From: Zea mays
Taxonomy: Eukaryota > Streptophyta > Magnoliopsida > Poales > Poaceae
Length of the DNA stretch: 64,000 nucleotides
Assembly: GCF_902167145.1 (NCBI RefSeq)
Contig: NC_050097.1
Span: 47,662,095-47,726,094 of the forward strand
Direction of reading: 5' to 3'
This document shows positions 60,776 to 64,000 of the stretch, piece by piece. The notes below the pieces were generated by a model, which searched no databases, was not told where the DNA came from, and saw nothing but the letters and a program-made list of their open reading frames with translations. Positions within the stretch are counted from its first letter, which is position 1, and every line of letters starts with the position of its first letter. Position numbers and translations under genes: made by a program.

Positions 60776-63609
60776 TCGTCTTCACGCTGTGGGAGAGGGT
60801 TCTCTCGCTGTCCCAGGAGGGGGCGTGAGCTTGCTGATGACTTGACAGCTGCTTCCGCCCGCCTGCCACCGCCATTACTACCGGCCCATTTCTTGCCATA
60901 TCGACCGTCGCGCCTTCTCCCACGGCTGACTGACCCGTGACCGATGTGCTCGGTTGGCACTGTCGGGTCATGCGCAGGGTCGCCTCGAGTCGCGGCACCG
61001 GTTCCGCGGTCGAGAAGGCGCGGTACTGGCGCGAGTGGCGGTGCAGTTTCTTGCATGTAGTAACCGGCGCGCCGGTTACATGACGTGTGGGCCTGGACTT
61101 CCAAGCTGGACGCGTCGAAGTCGAAAGGGTGCGTCCCCTTGGTGCAGTGGTATGCCGCCTGCATGGCGGTCTGACTTTTCACCCGCTGGTCCGGGCGAAA
61201 GTGGAGGAATGCTTGTAACCGCTGGGCAGTTACGCGCTCCGCGCGCGGCGGTTTGGCTTCTTCTGTCCTAGGCCATCTTGCATGACGCGTGGGACCCAAC
61301 CCCCGTGCCGTAGGGGGAGGACCTTGGAGCGTGTTGGAGAAGACTCAGTCCGCGACGGCTGAGGATGCAAGTGGGGAGAGTCGCCTTTAAAAGGAGGGTG
61401 ACCCCCTTGGATGGCAACCATGTCTTCGCACTCCATGTATCGCGTCCTTCCACCTTCCGAGCCCCCGGATGGGGAGCGCTCGCGTCGCTTTCGTCTTGCT
61501 GTCGTTGGAGGAACGCAACTTCGCGGAAGTTGGTACCTTTCAGCCATCGCTCGGCTTCAAGGATTTTCATTAGGCAGCCCGACTGCATCCCCTCGCTGGT
61601 GGTCACCCAAGACGGTGACCACCAGCTCGATGGTGGGGAGAAGCGAGCCGGGCTGCGACCTCGGTCCCGCCCTCAGCTTCAAGGATCTTCATCATCCTTA
61701 CTGGGGCGGAGAGCGAGGCGAGCCGGGGCCTGCCTTCGCGTGGGCTGGTGTCCCGCCTCTTCCAGCTTCTGGGGGTGGAAACCATCCTCCAGCTCTGCAT
61801 AGGAGGCGCCCCCCAGCCATGCCGGGGAAGGCGAACTGTTGCTGCCCAGCCAGGGTGCAACATTCCGTCCTTTGTCCGACCGACGGTGGCCAGCCGCACC
61901 GGGAGGTCTCACTCCATTCTCGTTTTCGTGGCGAGGATGGGAGTGAGGACCTGCCGGTGCGCTTTGGAGCGGCCGGAGCCCGCCGGTGCGGTGTTGGTGG
62001 ACAGGTGGACGCCGCCGTCGGTGCTGAGGTGGTGGCAGCTAGAGAGGTAGGCTTTTCCGCCGACGAGACCGTCAGCGCCACCCGCGGACCGACCTCCGGC
62101 TCTTTGGCTTTAATATCTGGTTCGCGTCCCTTGAGTGGGGACGCGAACGAGAGCCTTCCGGTGGTTGCGTCCGTCCTGGGACCATGGCTGCTGCTGTGGA
62201 GGTCGCTGGCGAGTCACCCGGAGTCTGTCGTCCCGCAGGCTCTCCGATGTGGAGGTTGTTCATACCCGCGGGGGTGGAACCGGAGTTCCGTTTGTAATGG
62301 CACCTTGAGTGCCGGTGTTTGTTTATTGTGGCTATCGGGGCCTGAACATGTAGGTATTTTTGGGTGTAATACCGTGTCCTTTCCTCATTGTGAGCACTAG
62401 AACTCGCCTGTCAGCTAGCCGAACCGTTTGACCAAATGTGAGTTGCTCTGTGCGGAAGGTGACGAGTGAGGTATCCGTATCCCGGAGGCATAGGAATCCC
62501 TCGGCTCAGTCGGCCTTGCCGCCCGAGGCTTCACTCGCTTAGTCTAAGAAACCCTCGGTCGCTCTACGGTGAGCCGGGGCCGAGGGCAGCGGTGTCAGCG
62601 TGGACAGAGGCGGAGTTGGCTCGAAAAAGGAAGCTTCATCGGCCGGGGCTTGGCCGGGTCATCGACTGGCGGGACCAACGCCGGAGTCGAGTTGTCGAGG
62701 CCATGAGCTGGGCTGGTGTCCTCGGGGGACAGCTGGCTGAGGCTTCAGGGCGGCCGACCGAGCCGTCTGCTCGGGCCGGGTTCCTGGAGGAGACCCTGGC
62801 GGCGATGGCCAGGGCGTGGTGCTGACGTCGTCCTTCGGAGCGGAGATCCTTCGCCCGTGTTGCCGTCCGAGGCTCGGTCGGACTTCGCCGAAGGTGGAGT
62901 TGACGCCGAGGGTGCTGCTGCTCCCCCTCCATCGACGTTTGAGCCTGCAGGATCGGTTCGCCTATAGTATGCATATGTTTTTTGCGGTCGCCGAGGCCCA
63001 AACATAGTGTCGTCGCGTTGTAAAGCTGCGTTTCTTTTCCTCTTGTTTCGAGTATCAGGGCTTGCTCGTCGGTAGCAGAATCGTTTATCCGAGCTAGAGT
63101 TACTTCTCACGGAAGGTGATGAGTGAGGTATCCGTATCTCGGAGGCGTAGGAATCCCTCGGCTCGGTCGGCCTTGCCGCTTACGTGTACTCTTGCTCGTC
63201 CGCGGGATTCTATTATCGCCGAGAAAACCCGAAAAACTGTTTCGGCAGAAAGTCTTTTGAGCGTTAAGGCTTGTTCGGTCAGCAGGATCGCTCATCCGAA
63301 CGCGAGTTACTTCTCGCAGAAGGTGATGAGTGAGGTATCCGTATCCCGGAGGCATAGGAGTCCCTCGGCTCGGTCGGCCTTGCCTGCTTACGTGTACTCC
63401 ATCGTTTTCATGATCCCACTACCGAAGTAGTCGAAAAGCACGAAAGATATTCTGGCAGAAAGACTTTTTCCGAGGAAAATTTTGACGCGGAGGGGGTTCC
63501 CCCCTTCTAGCCCCCGAGGGAGGGTCGGGCTTTGCCGAGGCAAGGCTGACCCTTCCTTGATGGTTAGACTTCATATGTAAACGAGGTATATGAACGGCTT
63601 GAAAACATT
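60776..63609 (-). other. 3' region of the second Tat element, part 2
   Basis: Continues 45958-47104 after the Tekay insertion. It contains three 60-bp repeat copies (about 62463, 63113, 63322) and, on the opposite strand, the antisense ORF. A G-rich tract after pol lies near 63500, as in the first Tat element. Confidence 0.8.
61411..62400 (+). CDS. antisense ORF of the second Tat element
   Basis: 329 residues, antisense to gag-pol, from an ATG (or the Met of MYRVLPPSEPPDG near 61426). Its first 110 residues match the antisense frame of the first Tat element (25801-25451) in order: GGTQLRGSWYLSAIARLQGF, then SEPGCDLGP and SFKDLHH. Later parts match only with frame changes, so the true protein may be shorter or one copy may be broken. 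Antisense ORFs between pol and 3' LTR are known in Tat elements. No domain is recognised. Confidence 0.45.
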   Translation: MATMSSHSMYRVLPPSEPPDGERSRRFRLAVVGGTQLRGSWYLSAIARLQGFSLGSPTASPRWWSPKTVTTSSMVGRSEPGCDLGPALSFKDLHHPYWGGERGEPGPAFAWAGVPPLPASGGGNHPPALHRRRPPAMPGKANCCCPARVQHSVLCPTDGGQPHREVSLHSRFRGEDGSEDLPVRFGAAGARRCGVGGQVDAAVGAEVVAAREVGFSADETVSATRGPTSGSLALISGSRPLSGDANESLPVVASVLGPWLLLWRSLASHPESVVPQALRCGGCSYPRGWNRSSVCNGTLSAGVCLLWLSGPEHVGIFGCNTVSFPHCEH

Positions 63610-64000
63610 TTAAGGGTAGAAGCTACGTAGTTGTCGGATGTTCCAAGCGTTGCTATAGACCTCGCCTTGACTGTTGGCCAGCTTGTATGTTCCGGGCTTC
63701 AAAATCTTGGCGATGATGAATGGCCCTTCCCAGGGAGGCGTGATGGCCTCGGCTCTTGGGGAACCATATTCTAAGTCTGTGGGCAAGACGGCCTCGGCTC
63801 CATAGACTAGAAAGAACGGCGTGAAACCCGTGGCTCGACTTGGCATCGTCCTCAGGCTCCAGACCGCCAAGGAGAGTTCCTTCATCCATCGCCTGCCGAA
63901 CTTGTGGAGGTCGTTGTAGATCCTCAGCTTGAGTCCTTGCAGAATCATGCCGTTGGCATGTTCTACCTGCCCATTCGTCATGGGGTGTGCCACGGCGGCC
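63610..64000 (-). pseudogene. pol: Tat integrase C-terminal part with internal deletion
   Basis: The frame starts at the window edge with TNGQVEHANGMILQGL (the integrase catalytic Glu) and ends at NIRQLRSFYP. Compared with the first Tat element it lacks about 66 residues between YGSPR and TPPWEGPF, in frame. This removes the helical linker and VGDLVLRL part of the C-terminal domain. The integrase is probably inactive. The rest of pol is outside the window. Confidence 0.9.

Larger units (their letters stand above)
44494..64000 (-). mobile_element. second Tat-lineage gypsy element, minus strand, partial, split
   Basis: Its 3' LTR is at 44494-45957, the 3' region at 45958-47104 and 60776-63609, and the end of integrase at 63610 to the window edge. 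A Tekay element (47110-60770) interrupts it. Structure and sequence follow the complete Tat element, including the 60-bp and 76-bp repeats and the antisense ORF. The five bases left of the LTR are GGTTT; the other side is outside the window. Confidence 0.93.

Overview
This window is almost entirely nested transposable elements with one clear host gene. It looks like an intergenic 'retrotransposon sea' block of a large grass genome, most likely maize (Zea) or a close relative. The evidence is Sirevirus LTRs full of CCGGAC..GTCCGG palindromes, Tat-lineage gypsy LTRs starting TGTCGGGGACC, a Tekay-type gypsy with 3.7-kb LTRs, Helitrons with the maize-type terminal hairpin and CTAG end, an Ac/Ds-type hAT element, and a GC-rich single-exon host gene. 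Family names are recalled, not searched.

Left part (1-15.4 kb): the 3' half of a copia/Sirevirus element (pol pseudogene, multiple polypurine tracts, 3' LTR to 4462); a broken PIF/Harbinger transposase fragment (4498-5463); a Stowaway-like MITE; then a 5.8-kb Pong-like element (6410-12192, TAA target duplication) with a decayed transposase and a convergent Myb-like ORF1. The Pong-like element is itself interrupted by a reversed solo Sirevirus LTR (10577-11787, perfect GCTGC duplication). Next comes a probable Helitron (about 12390-30145) carrying a sense-oriented chimera of host gene fragments: USP-like, trigger-factor-like, and an M49 peptidase/Nudix-3-like exon.

Middle (15.4-42 kb): a complete 13.9-kb Tat-lineage gypsy element (15449-29336, AAGGG duplication) sits in that Helitron. 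It is followed by an Ac/Ds-like element (30303-31730, GCATGCCT duplication) and a 6.3-kb Mutator-like element (31951-38215, TCGAGCGAA duplication). The Mutator-like element lacks a transposase catalytic core but carries an apparently intact five-exon GRF-like zinc-finger gene and a plant-mobile-domain gene. A 1.6-kb Helitron with both ends and a captured PP2C fragment (38558-40169, minus) has landed 57 bp past the stop codon of the only recognisable intact host gene, a secreted pectinesterase/invertase-inhibitor protein (40226-40774, minus).

Right part (42-64 kb): MITE-like tandem repeats, a reversed copia LTR cut at 44493, then a minus-strand Tat element (44494 to beyond the window). That element is split by a very young Tekay chromovirus (47110-60770, GTGCG duplication, LTRs differing at only about ten positions) with gag, pol and an extra upstream ORF. 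Order of events on the right: copia LTR, then the Tat element, then the Tekay element. Each of the three large pol-bearing retroelements with a readable frame has one in-frame nonsense codon separating otherwise open parts. The retroelements supply their own replication functions in principle; the DNA elements here look non-autonomous and mostly act as carriers of captured host sequence.
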